Of a stretch of DNA of 64,000 nucleotides, positions 25,925-35,344 are shown piece by piece. The stretch comes from Pseudomonadota bacterium (GTDB lineage: Bacteria > Myxococcota_A > UBA796 > GCA-2862545), in NCBI GenBank assembly GCA_947505245.1, contig CANNIZ010000005.1:1-64000 (forward strand), written 5' to 3'. The first letter of the stretch is position 1, and every line of letters starts with the position of its first letter. The notes below the pieces were generated by a model. It saw nothing but the letters and a program-made list of their open reading frames with translations. It was not told the origin of the DNA and did no database searches. The translations under genes and the position numbers were made by a program.

Positions 25925-27772
25925 ATGGCCGAAGTGAAGCCCCCGGTGAAGCGCGGAAGCGTGTCGCGTGCCACGTACGTGCTGCTCGGCATCACGGTCG
26001 CCGGCATGATCGCGTTCGTCGCGCTGCTCGGGGTCACGGTGTACCTCGTGAACAAGGCGGAGCGCGGCGAGGTGACGGAGGGCACGTGGCTGCGCGTGCA
26101 CCTGGCCGGAGGCATCGGCGATGGTCCACCGGCGGCCGACCTGTTCGCGGAGCCGGGGCAGACGCCGCCCATCCCGACGGAGGTCGCCCGCGCGATCCGC
26201 AAGGCGGGCACGGATGAGCGGATCAGCGGCCTGTACTTGGATTTGGACGCACCCCGCATGGGGTGGGGCGTGACGCGGGAGGTCCGTGACGCGATCGTCG
26301 CGTTCCGAGAGTCGGGCAAGCCGTGCGTGACCTATTCCCAGGGCTACATGACGCAGGACTATTACCTCGCGTCCGCGTGTGATCGCGTCGTGGTCGCGCC
26401 CTCGGGCGTCGCGATGGTGAGCGGCATGGAGGTGTCGGTCACGTACTACAAGGGCACGTTCGACTGGCTCGGCATCCAGCCGGACTTCGAGCACGTGGGC
26501 GACTTCAAGACGGCGACCGAGCCCTACACGCTGACGGGCCCGTCGGAGCCTGCGATCAAGTCGTACGATTACCTGCTGGACGGCATCTGGAGCGTTGTCA
26601 TCGCGGACATGGCGAAGAGCCGGGCCCGCACGCCCGAAGAGATTCAGGCCGTCGTAGACGCGCTCCCGCTGTCGCCCGAGGCCGCGCTCACGTCGGGTCT
26701 CGTCGACGCCATCGCGTACCCCGACGCGGTGGTCGCGAACCTCGCGGACGTGAAGTCCGCCGACTGGGCCACCAAGCTCGCCGCGCTGCCCGTGGACGAC
26801 CCCGACAAGACCGACGAAGAGGTGTTCGAGGCGCAGTTCACCAAGATCAGCGAGTACGTGAAGGAGATCCGCGCGGACGATGCCGGCCAGGACAACCAGA
26901 TCGCGGTGGTGTACGCGGAGGGGCCGATCGTGAGCGGCTCGGGCGGCGGAGGCCTGTTCTCGGATGCAGCCCTTGCGGACGGCGCGTTCAGCGACTGGAT
27001 GCAGACGATCCGCGAAGACGACGACATCAAGGCCGTGGTGCTGCGGGTGAACAGCCCGGGCGGTTCGGGCCTCGCGTCGGACAACATGTGGCACGACATC
27101 GAGCGCGTGCAGGCCGCGGGCAAGCCCGTCGTGGTGAGCATGGCGAACTACGCGGCGTCGGGCGGCTACTACATCGCGTGCAGCACCGACTGGGTGGTCG
27201 CGGAGCCCACCACCATCACGGGGAGCATCGGGGTGCTCGGCGGAAAGCTCGCGTTGAGCGGCGCTTATACGAAGGTCGGCCTGTCCGAGTACACGTGGAA
27301 GCGCGGCGCCAATGCGGACATCTTCTCGGAGACGCAGCCGTTCTCCGAGGCCGGCCGCACGGCGTTCAAAGGCTACCTCGAGTCGTTCTACAAGGACTTC
27401 GTGGGTCGCGTGTCGGAGGGCCGCAAGAAGTCGTTCGACGACGTCCACGCCGTGGCGCAGGGCCGCGTCTGGACGGGCGACCAGGCAAAGGAACGAGGCC
27501 TCGTCGACGAGATCGGCGGGCTCGACGTCGCGCTGAAGAAGGCCGCCGAGCTCGCGAAGCTCGATGCCTACGGTGTCCGCAAGCTGCCCGAGCAGAAGGA
27601 CTTCTTCACGACGCTGCTCGAGGGCATGGAGCAGGCGAAGCAACCGGAGATTGCGCTGCCGCCTGGGTTTGACGCGCAGGCGGACGCGGTGATGGACGTG
27701 ATGCGGTTGAAGGTGATGCTCGGCGACGACGGCGTGTTGGCCGTGCTTCCCGGGGATCTCGAGGTTCGGTGA
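25925..27772 (+). CDS. sppA: Signal peptide peptidase SppA, long (67K) type
   Basis: A 615-residue protein. AAGGAG stands before ATG 25925. A membrane helix (about 18-42) is followed by two tandem Clp-like domains. The dyad is split between them as in E. coli SppA: Lys195 in HVGDFKTATEPY and Ser412 in YAASGGYYIA. It cuts leftover signal peptides in the membrane from the periplasmic side. It is divergent from a lipoprotein gene and followed by a toxin-antitoxin pair 55 bases on. Confidence 0.95.
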   Translation: MAEVKPPVKRGSVSRATYVLLGITVAGMIAFVALLGVTVYLVNKAERGEVTEGTWLRVHLAGGIGDGPPAADLFAEPGQTPPIPTEVARAIRKAGTDERISGLYLDLDAPRMGWGVTREVRDAIVAFRESGKPCVTYSQGYMTQDYYLASACDRVVVAPSGVAMVSGMEVSVTYYKGTFDWLGIQPDFEHVGDFKTATEPYTLTGPSEPAIKSYDYLLDGIWSVVIADMAKSRARTPEEIQAVVDALPLSPEAALTSGLVDAIAYPDAVVANLADVKSADWATKLAALPVDDPDKTDEEVFEAQFTKISEYVKEIRADDAGQDNQIAVVYAEGPIVSGSGGGGLFSDAALADGAFSDWMQTIREDDDIKAVVLRVNSPGGSGLASDNMWHDIERVQAAGKPVVVSMANYAASGGYYIACSTDWVVAEPTTITGSIGVLGGKLALSGAYTKVGLSEYTWKRGANADIFSETQPFSEAGRTAFKGYLESFYKDFVGRVSEGRKKSFDDVHAVAQGRVWTGDQAKERGLVDEIGGLDVALKKAAELAKLDAYGVRKLPEQKDFFTTLLEGMEQAKQPEIALPPGFDAQADAVMDVMRLKVMLGDDGVLAVLPGDLEVR

Positions 27773-27785
27773 CGGGTCGGCGGGC

Positions 27786-27816
27786 GTGCGTACGTCGTGC
27801 TATCATGTACGTACGT
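27786..27816 (+). promoter_or_regulatory. Toxin-antitoxin promoter and operator candidate
   Basis: Two near-identical sites, GCGTACGT (27788-27795) and the palindrome ACGTACGT (27809-27816), are 21 bases apart, two DNA turns, and flank a -10-like TATCAT (27801-27806). This is the layout expected for autorepression by an antitoxin dimer pair. No good -35 is seen. Confidence 0.45.
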
Positions 27817-27827
27817 GAGGGGATCCG

Positions 27828-28052
27828 ATGCGAATTACCGCTACCAAGCTCCGGGCCGACATCTACAACGTGCTCGATCGCGCGATCGACAGCGGCGAGG
27901 CGGTCGAGATCGAACGGAACGGTCACGTGTTGCGGCTCGTCCCCCCGGCCAAGGCCTCGGTGTTTGACCGCCTGATGCCGCACCCGGGAACGATCGTGGG
28001 CGATCCCGACGACCTCGTGCACCTCGACTGGTCCCACGAGTGGAAGCCGTGA
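27828..28052 (+). CDS. Phd/YefM-family antitoxin
   Basis: A 74-residue protein. MRITATKLRADIYNVLDRAI is the N-terminal DNA-binding strand-helix of Phd/YefM antitoxins, followed by VEIERNGHVLRLVPP and a C-terminal acidic and Trp-rich tail (HLDWSHEWKP) that would wrap the toxin. It should neutralise the following PIN toxin and repress the operon. GAGGGG precedes the ATG. The stop overlaps the toxin start (GTGA). Confidence 0.85.
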   Translation: MRITATKLRADIYNVLDRAIDSGEAVEIERNGHVLRLVPPAKASVFDRLMPHPGTIVGDPDDLVHLDWSHEWKP

Positions 28053-28426
28053 CCCACCTGGACACGCACGTCGTCGTCTGGCTCTACGAAGGCGACGCGT
28101 CGAAGTTCCCGAAGGCCGTGCGGAAGCGCCTGGATGCGGGACCCCTCGCGGTGTCGCCGCTCGTCGAGCTCGAGCTGCAATACCTGTTCGAGATCGGCCG
28201 CATCACGGTCGCCGGACCCGACATCGTCGGTCACCTCCGCGACCGGATCGGTCTCACGGTGCTCGACACGCCCTTCCCAACCGTCGTGCGCCACGCGACC
28301 CCGCTGGGTTGGACGCGGGACCCCTTCGACCGGCTGATCGTCGCGACGTCGGCGGCGGAGGATGCGCCGCTGCTGACACGCGACGAGGTGATTCGGAAAC
28401 ACCACGCGCTCGCCCGCTGGGGCTAG
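28049..28426 (+). CDS. VapC-type PIN-domain toxin
   Basis: A 125-residue PIN nuclease from the GTG overlapping the antitoxin stop. The acidic metal site can be placed at Asp5 (THLDTHVVVWL), Glu near 39 (PLVELELQYL) and the Asp pair in RDPFDRLIVATS. PIN toxins cut tRNA or rRNA in a metal-dependent way and stop translation. All acidic residues are present, so it looks active. The Phd-PIN pairing is common. Confidence 0.88.
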   Translation: MTHLDTHVVVWLYEGDASKFPKAVRKRLDAGPLAVSPLVELELQYLFEIGRITVAGPDIVGHLRDRIGLTVLDTPFPTVVRHATPLGWTRDPFDRLIVATSAAEDAPLLTRDEVIRKHHALARWG

Positions 28427-28477
28427 CCGAATCCGGAGCTTGATGGCGCTACGAGGTCGCCGCGCTTCGCGCCAGCA

Positions 28478-31459
28478 TCAGGTCACAGATTCGAACAGGG
28501 CGCGGAGCTCGGCGCCGTCGAGCGCCTTGATGAAGCCGCCTTCGTCCCCGATGGCCGCGTCCGCGAGGGCCTTCTTCGCTTCCTGGAGCTCGAGGATTCG
28601 CTCTTCGACGCTCTCTTCGGCGACGAGACGCAAGCTCACGACGGGCCGTGACTGGCCGATGCGATGTGCGCGGTCCGTGGCCTGTTGCTGCACGGCGGGG
28701 TTCCACCACGGGTCGAGGTGAACGACGTAGTCGGCGGCGGTGAGGTTGAGACCGGTGCCGCCGGCCTTGAGCGAGAGCAGGAACACGGGCGGCCCGGTGG
28801 GCGACTGGAACTCGTCGATCGCCCCCTGGCGGTCTCGCGTGCCGCCGTCCAGGCGCGTCCACTTGATGTTCAGGCTCTTGAGGCGGATCTCCACGCGGTC
28901 CAACAGGCTCGTCCACTGGCTGAAGATCAGCATCTTGTGGTCTTCGCTGATGATCTCGATCAGCAGCTCTTCGAGGCGGTCGAGCTTGCCAGACGGGGCG
29001 CCCACGCCCGCGTCGCCGGGCAGCAGCGTCGGGTCGCAGCACACCTGCCGCATCCGCAGCAGGGCCTCGAGGATCTGCATCGTGGCCTTGTTCTCGCCCT
29101 TGTCGTTGATCGCCTTCTGGACGTCTTCGCGCGCGGCGAGGCGCACGGCGTCGTACACGTCGCGCTGCTTCTGGCTCATCTCGCAGCGGACGATCATGTC
29201 GGTGAGCGGCGGCAGCTCTTTCGCGACCTGCTGCTTCAGGCGACGGAGGACGTAGGGCTTGACCCGCTTGCGCAGCGCGTCGCGAGCGCCTGCGTCGCCG
29301 TTCTCGATCGGGCGGGCGAACCGCTGGCGGAACGCGTCGAGGCTGCCGAGGAAGCCGGGCATGAGGTACCGGAACAGGCTCCACAGCTCTTCGAGGCGGT
29401 TCTCGACGGGCGTACCGGTCATGCACAGGCGGTGGCGGGCGCGGAGTTCGCGCGCGGCCTTCGCGGTCTGGCTGTCCGGGTTCTTGATCGCCTGGGCTTC
29501 GTCGAGGATCGCGTACATCCACTCGTGCTGCTTGAGCAGGTCTGCGTCCAGGCGAAGCAGCGCGTAGCTGGTAAGCACGAGGTCTGCGTCGGCGTCGAGC
29601 TTGCGGCCAGGCCCGTGGTAGAGGCAAACGCGCAGCTCGGGCGCGAAGCGTTCGGCCTCACGCATCCAGTTGCGCAGCACCGAGGTGGGCGCGACGACGA
29701 GGCTCTTGCCACCTGCGTCGACGATCGCCGCGAGGGCCTGAATCGTCTTCCCGAGGCCCATGTCGTCGGCGAGGATGCCGGAGAGATCGACAGCGCGGAG
29801 GAACCGCATCCAGCGCACGCCGCCTTCCTGGTACGGACGGAGCTTGTCGTCGAACACCGCGGGTAGGGGCCGGTCATCGACCTCGACGTTGCCCTCGAGG
29901 AACATGCGCAGGCGCTTGAGCTCGGGCGGGACGTCCGCCTTCGTCTCTTCCATGAGCTCGACGAGCGCGGCCGTGGCCTTGCGATCGACGCGTCCAGTGC
30001 CGTCTCGGGCCTCGAGGATCTCGCGCAGCAGTCCGCCGTGGAGCGACAACCAGTTGGCGGGCAGCGGAGCGTAGCCGCCGTCCATCAGCGGCACGAGCGA
30101 TCGGGACGACGCCCACGCGGCGAGGACGTCGCGCGGATCTGCGCGACCGGCGTGGCTCTGGAATTCGATCTCGAGCTCCCAGTCTTCGCCCTTGGCGCGC
30201 ACTTCCAGCTTCGGGACGAGCTCGGAGTCGACGACCTTGAACCGCGCAGGGCTGACCTGCCCGTCCACGGGGCCCTCGTGTTCGCTGAGCTTGTCGCGGA
30301 GGAACGCGGCGGCCTTGTCAGGTGGGAGGACCTGCGCGTAGCCGACCGGGATGCCGACGTGCTGCTCGAACCGGCCGACGACGGTGCGCTCTTTCGCGAG
30401 ATCGCGCGCGGGGATGACGCGACCGAGGGCCTTCAGGTTGCCGGCTTCGATGACGGCGATGGCCGGGTCGCCGTAGACGAGGTCCGCCTTGACGAACAGG
30501 CCGCCGTCGCGCTCGTCGAGCGTGACGCGAACGCGGGGATCGAGCGCGCCGGGCGGGGGCAGGCGGTCCGTGTCCACGATCACGTCGATTCGCTCGCGCA
30601 GGCGGGGCAGGTAATCGCCGACGAGCCGCCCGACTTCGGGAGGATCGAAGTGCACGCCCTTCGCGAGCAGCTTTCGCTGTTCCGGCAGCAGATCGCCGTG
30701 GGACGTGGGCCTTAGCGTGTCGCGCACGCGCGCGGCGCCGCGGAACAGGAAGTCGATGCCGGGCGGGCGGACGAGCGACACCTTGAACCCGGTGCCCTCT
30801 TCGACGACCTTGACGACGAACCGCATCGGCTCGCAGATCGGGCGGATCGGCTCGCCGTCCAGGGTGGCTGGCGCGTCGTCGGGGATGAGCGACAACACAC
30901 GCCGCAGCGCCTCGGGCGACAGCGGGCCGCGCGGCTGCCGGACGAGGAGCGACTCGATGCGCGCGTCGGCGGGCGTGGCGTGGACGCGCTCGTCTACGAG
31001 CAGCCCTCCGAGCGGCTCCTCGCGGCCGTCGGGCCAGCGGATCTTGCGGTCGACTTCAAGCGACGAGCCGTCCACGGTGCGAAACGCGTACGAGAGGCGG
31101 ACCTGGTATTCGCGGCGCGGCATCGGGAGCGGGCGCCCCGACGCGCTCGTGCGCGCGACCGAGCCGCTCGGCGCATCTGTGTGGACGTGGGCCATCGCGA
31201 TCGCGGCTGCACACACGTGAACGCACGGGGCCGGCAGGCTGCAATCGCAGCCCCAGTCTTCGTCGTTCGGCCAGAGGTAGACCTCGTTCGAGATCGGCCG
31301 CCCGACCACTTTCACGCGCAGGTGAATCTCGTCGCCGTCGTCGGACAGGCCTTCGACCGCCCCTTCGCGGGCGAGCTTTACCGCGGCCGTCCACGCCCGC
31401 TCATCAGCAGCGGCGCGCACGGCATCGTAGAGGGCTTTGGTGGACTGGACCGACATCAA
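28478..31459 (-). CDS. SWIM-zinc-finger SNF2/Rad54-like ATPase
   Basis: A 993-residue protein. Residues about 66-90 hold a SWIM finger (CDCSLPAPCVHVC). A long middle region precedes a SNF2 core with Walker A DDMGLGKT near residue 565, DEAQAIKN near 655, LMTGTPVENRLEELWSLF-like motif III and helicase C motifs including QQATDRAHRIGQ near the end. Bacterial SNF2 enzymes remodel or clear protein-DNA or polymerase complexes. Motifs all look intact. Possible start codons are ATG 31459 or 31456. No methylase or nuclease partner of a defence system is adjacent. Confidence 0.92.
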   Translation of the reverse strand: MMSVQSTKALYDAVRAAADERAWTAAVKLAREGAVEGLSDDGDEIHLRVKVVGRPISNEVYLWPNDEDWGCDCSLPAPCVHVCAAAIAMAHVHTDAPSGSVARTSASGRPLPMPRREYQVRLSYAFRTVDGSSLEVDRKIRWPDGREEPLGGLLVDERVHATPADARIESLLVRQPRGPLSPEALRRVLSLIPDDAPATLDGEPIRPICEPMRFVVKVVEEGTGFKVSLVRPPGIDFLFRGAARVRDTLRPTSHGDLLPEQRKLLAKGVHFDPPEVGRLVGDYLPRLRERIDVIVDTDRLPPPGALDPRVRVTLDERDGGLFVKADLVYGDPAIAVIEAGNLKALGRVIPARDLAKERTVVGRFEQHVGIPVGYAQVLPPDKAAAFLRDKLSEHEGPVDGQVSPARFKVVDSELVPKLEVRAKGEDWELEIEFQSHAGRADPRDVLAAWASSRSLVPLMDGGYAPLPANWLSLHGGLLREILEARDGTGRVDRKATAALVELMEETKADVPPELKRLRMFLEGNVEVDDRPLPAVFDDKLRPYQEGGVRWMRFLRAVDLSGILADDMGLGKTIQALAAIVDAGGKSLVVAPTSVLRNWMREAERFAPELRVCLYHGPGRKLDADADLVLTSYALLRLDADLLKQHEWMYAILDEAQAIKNPDSQTAKAARELRARHRLCMTGTPVENRLEELWSLFRYLMPGFLGSLDAFRQRFARPIENGDAGARDALRKRVKPYVLRRLKQQVAKELPPLTDMIVRCEMSQKQRDVYDAVRLAAREDVQKAINDKGENKATMQILEALLRMRQVCCDPTLLPGDAGVGAPSGKLDRLEELLIEIISEDHKMLIFSQWTSLLDRVEIRLKSLNIKWTRLDGGTRDRQGAIDEFQSPTGPPVFLLSLKAGGTGLNLTAADYVVHLDPWWNPAVQQQATDRAHRIGQSRPVVSLRLVAEESVEERILELQEAKKALADAAIGDEGGFIKALDGAELRALFESVT

Positions 31460-31503
31460 TCCCGTGCCTTAATCGGTTGGCCGTCGGCTGTCGTTTGATC
31501 TGG

Positions 31504-33051
31504 TCACGCTGGCTGGGCGAATTTCATTCGGAACCGCTCGACGTCGCCGTGACGGGCGGCGGACGCAGCGCGAGGCACCTTGTCGAGCCAGCGGATCGCC
31601 CCGTGCAAGGTACGCGACAGCGTGTTCGGTGCTGAGCCGTCTCCGTTGCCGAAGCGCGCGAGGAAGTCGGGCTTCGCCATCGCGACGAGGGCCCCCTTCG
31701 GAACCCAGTCGAGCGCCGAGGCCGCGATCAGGAAGTTCAGCAGGTTCGGTTCGGGCTTGAGGAACGGCTTTCGGTACACCTGGTTGATCTCGTCGACGAG
31801 CAGGCCCTCTGCGCGTGCGCGGTCGTTGAGCGCTGTACCGGGGAACAGGCAAAGGGACCCGATCGCGAGCGTGAACGGCCGGGGCAGGGAGAGCAGCAGG
31901 TTGATCGTCTGCTGGACCGACTCCGACGACTCCCACGGAACGTCGGTGATCACGTGGTAGCGAGGGGCGACGAGCTTCCCGGCGGCCCAGTATTCGTGCA
32001 GCAGCTCGGCGGCGCGGCGTACCTGAGGTTCGGTTTCGGTTCGTTGAAACAGCTTCTTGACCTCGTCGCTGCCGGACTGAACGCCCATCTCGCAGTAGAC
32101 GAGACCGGATTTCACGAGGCGATCGAGCTTCGGGCGCGTGAGGGTGGACGGGCTCGTCTGGCAGTGCCACGGCAGTCCGACGCGCTGTTCGTATTTCGTC
32201 GCGAATTCCTCGAGCCACTCGGGCTTCGTCGCGAAGAACGTGTCGTCGAATTCGTAGATCGCGCCGAGGAACGGGTACCGGGCCACGAGCCATTCGAGGT
32301 GCTGGATCGTGGATTCGGCGGACCGCCTGCGCATCCGCGTCTGGGCGCTGCTCGCGCAGTACGTACACTTGTGAGGGCAGCCGCGCGTGGCCATGATCCG
32401 CACGCCGATGCGCTGTTCGCCGTCGAAGTGCGGCAACCGCGGCAGCACGCGGTACATCATCTCCGTCGACATCGGCACGATGTGGTCGGCGTCGTCGACG
32501 AAGTGGCCCTCCGTGTCCATGTCCGGCCACGGCAACGCCTCGAGGTCTGGCACCTCGGGCGCCTCGCCGTTGTCGACTACCGCGTCCCGGGTCCGCGCCC
32601 AGATGCCTGGCACGGTGGTGAGGTCGCCGCCGGACTCCTTTCGGGAAAGCCACTCAGCGAACGCGATCTCGCCCTCGCCGACGCACACGTAGTCGGCGAT
32701 CCGGATCGACGTCTCGGGCCGCAGCGACGGGTGGGTACCCCCCCAGATCACGGGCTTGCCGAGGCGCTCCTGGACCGCGCGGGTGAGCTGGACGCCGCGG
32801 TCGTAGTACAGCGACATGAACGACACGCCGACGACGTCCGCGTCCCGGCAGATCGCGAGCACGTCGTCGACGAGCGTGTCCGGGTACCGGTACACGAAGC
32901 TCGCGTCGAACTGGTTGCGCTTCACGGAGCCGCGCAGGAACACGATGGAGACGCGGTGACCGAGCAGGCGCAGCGTGGACGCGAGCTGACGTGGCCCGAA
33001 CGACACGCAGTCGGGAGGGTTCGGCGAGAGCAGGACGATGGAGAGGCCCAT
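31504..33051 (-). CDS. B12-binding-domain radical SAM enzyme
   Basis: A 515-residue protein. Residues 1-130 form a cobalamin-binding fold (GLSIVLLSPNPPDC, VVGVSFMSLYY, PVIWGGTHPSLRPE). The radical SAM barrel follows with the 4Fe-4S motif CPHKCTYC near residues 224-231. The C-terminal ~150 residues are of the family's variable kind. Such enzymes methylate unactivated carbons or make tetrapyrrole and lipid changes. The substrate is unknown and no pathway genes surround it. The gene lies 44 bases upstream of the SNF2 gene on the same strand. Confidence 0.88.
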   Translation of the reverse strand: MGLSIVLLSPNPPDCVSFGPRQLASTLRLLGHRVSIVFLRGSVKRNQFDASFVYRYPDTLVDDVLAICRDADVVGVSFMSLYYDRGVQLTRAVQERLGKPVIWGGTHPSLRPETSIRIADYVCVGEGEIAFAEWLSRKESGGDLTTVPGIWARTRDAVVDNGEAPEVPDLEALPWPDMDTEGHFVDDADHIVPMSTEMMYRVLPRLPHFDGEQRIGVRIMATRGCPHKCTYCASSAQTRMRRRSAESTIQHLEWLVARYPFLGAIYEFDDTFFATKPEWLEEFATKYEQRVGLPWHCQTSPSTLTRPKLDRLVKSGLVYCEMGVQSGSDEVKKLFQRTETEPQVRRAAELLHEYWAAGKLVAPRYHVITDVPWESSESVQQTINLLLSLPRPFTLAIGSLCLFPGTALNDRARAEGLLVDEINQVYRKPFLKPEPNLLNFLIAASALDWVPKGALVAMAKPDFLARFGNGDGSAPNTLSRTLHGAIRWLDKVPRAASAARHGDVERFRMKFAQPA

Positions 33052-33060
33052 GGGTCGACT

Positions 33061-33822
33061 CTATCCGCCCACGTGGAGACTGAGCGCGCGAAGGTGGTCC
33101 GAGCTCACCCCGCAGCAGCCGCCGATCCAGCCGCTGTTGCCGTCGACAGCAGCCTCGAGCGCGGGCATCGGGTCCTCGCCGGGAAGCGCGCCGGGCTTCG
33201 CCCACACGGGCCGCGGCCACCGCCGCGCGACGGTCACGGCCGCGAGCGCGCCGCGCACGCCGTCGCCGCAGTTGTAGCCGACGACGTCCGCGCCGGCGCT
33301 GGTGAGCCGGCGGAACGCCTCGAGCAGCGCGGTCCCATCATAGGTTCGGCCCGCGCGCGTCGGAGCCACCGACGCCACGATCGGACCGTTGCGCCGCTCG
33401 AGCCGCGCGACAGCGGCGACCATCGCGACCCCTTCGTCGAGGTTCATGATCGACTCGATCACGAGCCCGGTCACGGCGTCGTGCGACCACAGGCGCTCGG
33501 CGATGGCGGCGACGCTGGCGTCGTCATCGGGGAGCGGACCGCGGCCGGGCTCTGTGCACGGGCCGAGCGAGCCCCACACGGCCGCACCGGCGGACGCAGC
33601 GAGCGCGACGGCGCGATCGACGTGCTCCTCCCACCGGGGCTCGCGATCGGGGAGGGTGCGAAACGTCGCGGTCAGCACGATGCGAGCGCCGGCGTCGACG
33701 AAAACGCGGTGCACCGCTGCGACCTCGTCGGGGTGGTCCCACACCCAGGTGTCTGCGGCGACGCCGACGGGGAGTCCACGCGCCTGCAGCGCGGTGCCGA
33801 GCCCGCCGTCGACGAGGATCAC
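33061..33822 (-). CDS. Homocysteine S-methyltransferase-family protein
   Basis: A 253-residue protein from a GTG overlapping the murJ stop (GTGA). VILVDGGLGTALQARG opens the BHMT/MetH-N barrel. The zinc ligands appear as GYNCGDG and the C-terminal GGCCG. It should move a methyl group to homocysteine from S-methylmethionine, betaine or a similar donor. It is shorter than usual (about 300 residues), mainly by compact loops. It lies in a unit with murJ and a rhomboid-like gene, with no obvious pathway link. Confidence 0.88.
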   Translation of the reverse strand: MILVDGGLGTALQARGLPVGVAADTWVWDHPDEVAAVHRVFVDAGARIVLTATFRTLPDREPRWEEHVDRAVALAASAGAAVWGSLGPCTEPGRGPLPDDDASVAAIAERLWSHDAVTGLVIESIMNLDEGVAMVAAVARLERRNGPIVASVAPTRAGRTYDGTALLEAFRRLTSAGADVVGYNCGDGVRGALAAVTVARRWPRPVWAKPGALPGEDPMPALEAAVDGNSGWIGGCCGVSSDHLRALSLHVGG

Positions 33823-35324
33823 GGCCGCCCCAGGCGGCGCGATACCCGTTCCGCGACCGAGGCGACGTGCGGCGACCCGACGAGCCAGGCGGCAGCGCCA
33901 TAGACGAGACCCGCGACGACGGCCGCGACGAGGAGCGGCGCGCGGGACAGCGAAAACAGGCTCGCCGCCATCACCAGCGACGCGGCGCAGGTGCGCAACA
34001 CGTCGGCGACGACGGGTCGGGCGAGCCCGCCAGCGCGCCGGTCGAGCAGCGCGAACAGCAGCGCGACCTCCGCTGTCGAGGCCAGCGTGTGTGCGAGCGC
34101 GATGCCGAGGACGCCGAGGTGCGCTGGCGTCGCGACGACGATCGAGAACGGAACCCGCAGCGCGAGCACGGCGAGCGAGGCCCCGAGCGGCGAGCGGGCG
34201 TCGCCCCACGCATACAGCGTGGGCACGAGCAGGCGATGCAGCGCCATCGCGACCCCGCCGAGCGCGTAAACGACCACGATCGCCCCGACCGCGGCGGTGT
34301 CGGTGGCGGAGAACGCCCCGCGCTGAAACAACAGCCGGACGGCGTCGTCAGCGCGGAAGAACAGGCCGATCGACACGGGCGCCACGAGGAACGCGACCAG
34401 GCCGATGCTCGTCACCGCGGACCGGCGCCCGTCATCCAGTCGACCCTCTGCGACGGCGGACGCGGTGGTGGCGAGGGCCGCCGCCGCCACGGAGCCAGCG
34501 AACAGGTGCATCGGCAGCTGAATCACGCGGAGCGCGTAGGTGACGTGGGACACGGCGCCGTCACCGAGGCGCGCGGCGAGCTGGAGGTCGACGAGGTTGC
34601 TCGCTTGTACCGCGATGATGCCGGTCAACGCGGGCAAGACGAACGTGAGCAAGGTCGAAAGGTCGGGGTGCCGGAGCACGAGCGACGGGCGCCAGCCGGC
34701 CCCCCACAACGTCGGAAGCTGCGTCGCCACCGACCCGAACCCGCCGAGCGTGGTCGCGATCGCGATCCCGACGATTGGGGCCACGCCGAGCGTTGTCCAC
34801 AGAGGGCCTGGGAGCAGGCACGCCAACAGGACGGTCGCGTTCACCATCGCGGGCGCTGCGACAGCGGTGACGACGCGACCTTTGACGGTGAGCGACGCGC
34901 CGATCGCGGACGCCAGGGCGAGGCCCACGAGGAACGGGGTGCTTACCTGGACGAGCGAGGCGGCCAGCGCGGCCTTCTCCGGCGGAAAACCGGACGCGAC
35001 CACCGTGACCCAGGCGGAGGGGAACAGCACCGCCGACAGCGCCACCACACCCGAGCCACAGGTGAGCCAGAACAACGCCGCGTTCAAGAACCGCCAACCC
35101 TCGGCGTCACCTCGCTCGGCCGCTGACCTCGCGAACACGGGGATGAACGCGTGTGCGAACGCGCCCTCGGCGAACACGTCGCGAAACAGGTTCGGGACGC
35201 GCAGCGCGGCGTTGAGCGCGTCGGCTTCAGGTCCGGCCCCGAACGCACCCGCGAAAGCGATCTCCCGCAACACCCCCGAGGCGCGTACGAACGCGTTCGC
35301 GATCGTGGCCGCGAGCACGCGCAT
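33819..35324 (-). CDS. murJ: MurJ/MviN lipid II flippase
   Basis: A 501-residue protein with about 14 helices. ATG 35324 is the first good start and lies 20 bases after the upstream stop. The N-terminal motif ANAFVRASGVLREIAFAGAF and the loop NLFRDVFAEGAFAHAFIPVF are diagnostic of MurJ. It flips lipid II to the periplasm for peptidoglycan synthesis. It overlaps the homocysteine methyltransferase gene and follows the rhomboid-like gene. Confidence 0.93.
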   Translation of the reverse strand: MRVLAATIANAFVRASGVLREIAFAGAFGAGPEADALNAALRVPNLFRDVFAEGAFAHAFIPVFARSAAERGDAEGWRFLNAALFWLTCGSGVVALSAVLFPSAWVTVVASGFPPEKAALAASLVQVSTPFLVGLALASAIGASLTVKGRVVTAVAAPAMVNATVLLACLLPGPLWTTLGVAPIVGIAIATTLGGFGSVATQLPTLWGAGWRPSLVLRHPDLSTLLTFVLPALTGIIAVQASNLVDLQLAARLGDGAVSHVTYALRVIQLPMHLFAGSVAAAALATTASAVAEGRLDDGRRSAVTSIGLVAFLVAPVSIGLFFRADDAVRLLFQRGAFSATDTAAVGAIVVVYALGGVAMALHRLLVPTLYAWGDARSPLGASLAVLALRVPFSIVVATPAHLGVLGIALAHTLASTAEVALLFALLDRRAGGLARPVVADVLRTCAASLVMAASLFSLSRAPLLVAAVVAGLVYGAAAWLVGSPHVASVAERVSRRLGRP

Positions 35325-35344
35325 CCCCGCGGGCCTCGGCTCCG

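Noticed and set aside
24935-27643. A 902-codon minus-strand frame opposite sppA.
   Set aside because: Low-complexity Arg/His/Leu composition, no start context and complete overlap with sppA.
28478-31459. SNF2 gene as the core of a known phage-defence system.
   Set aside because: The usual partners (methylase, nuclease or PLD-type genes) are not adjacent; Dam lies 4 kb away and is a typical orphan enzyme.
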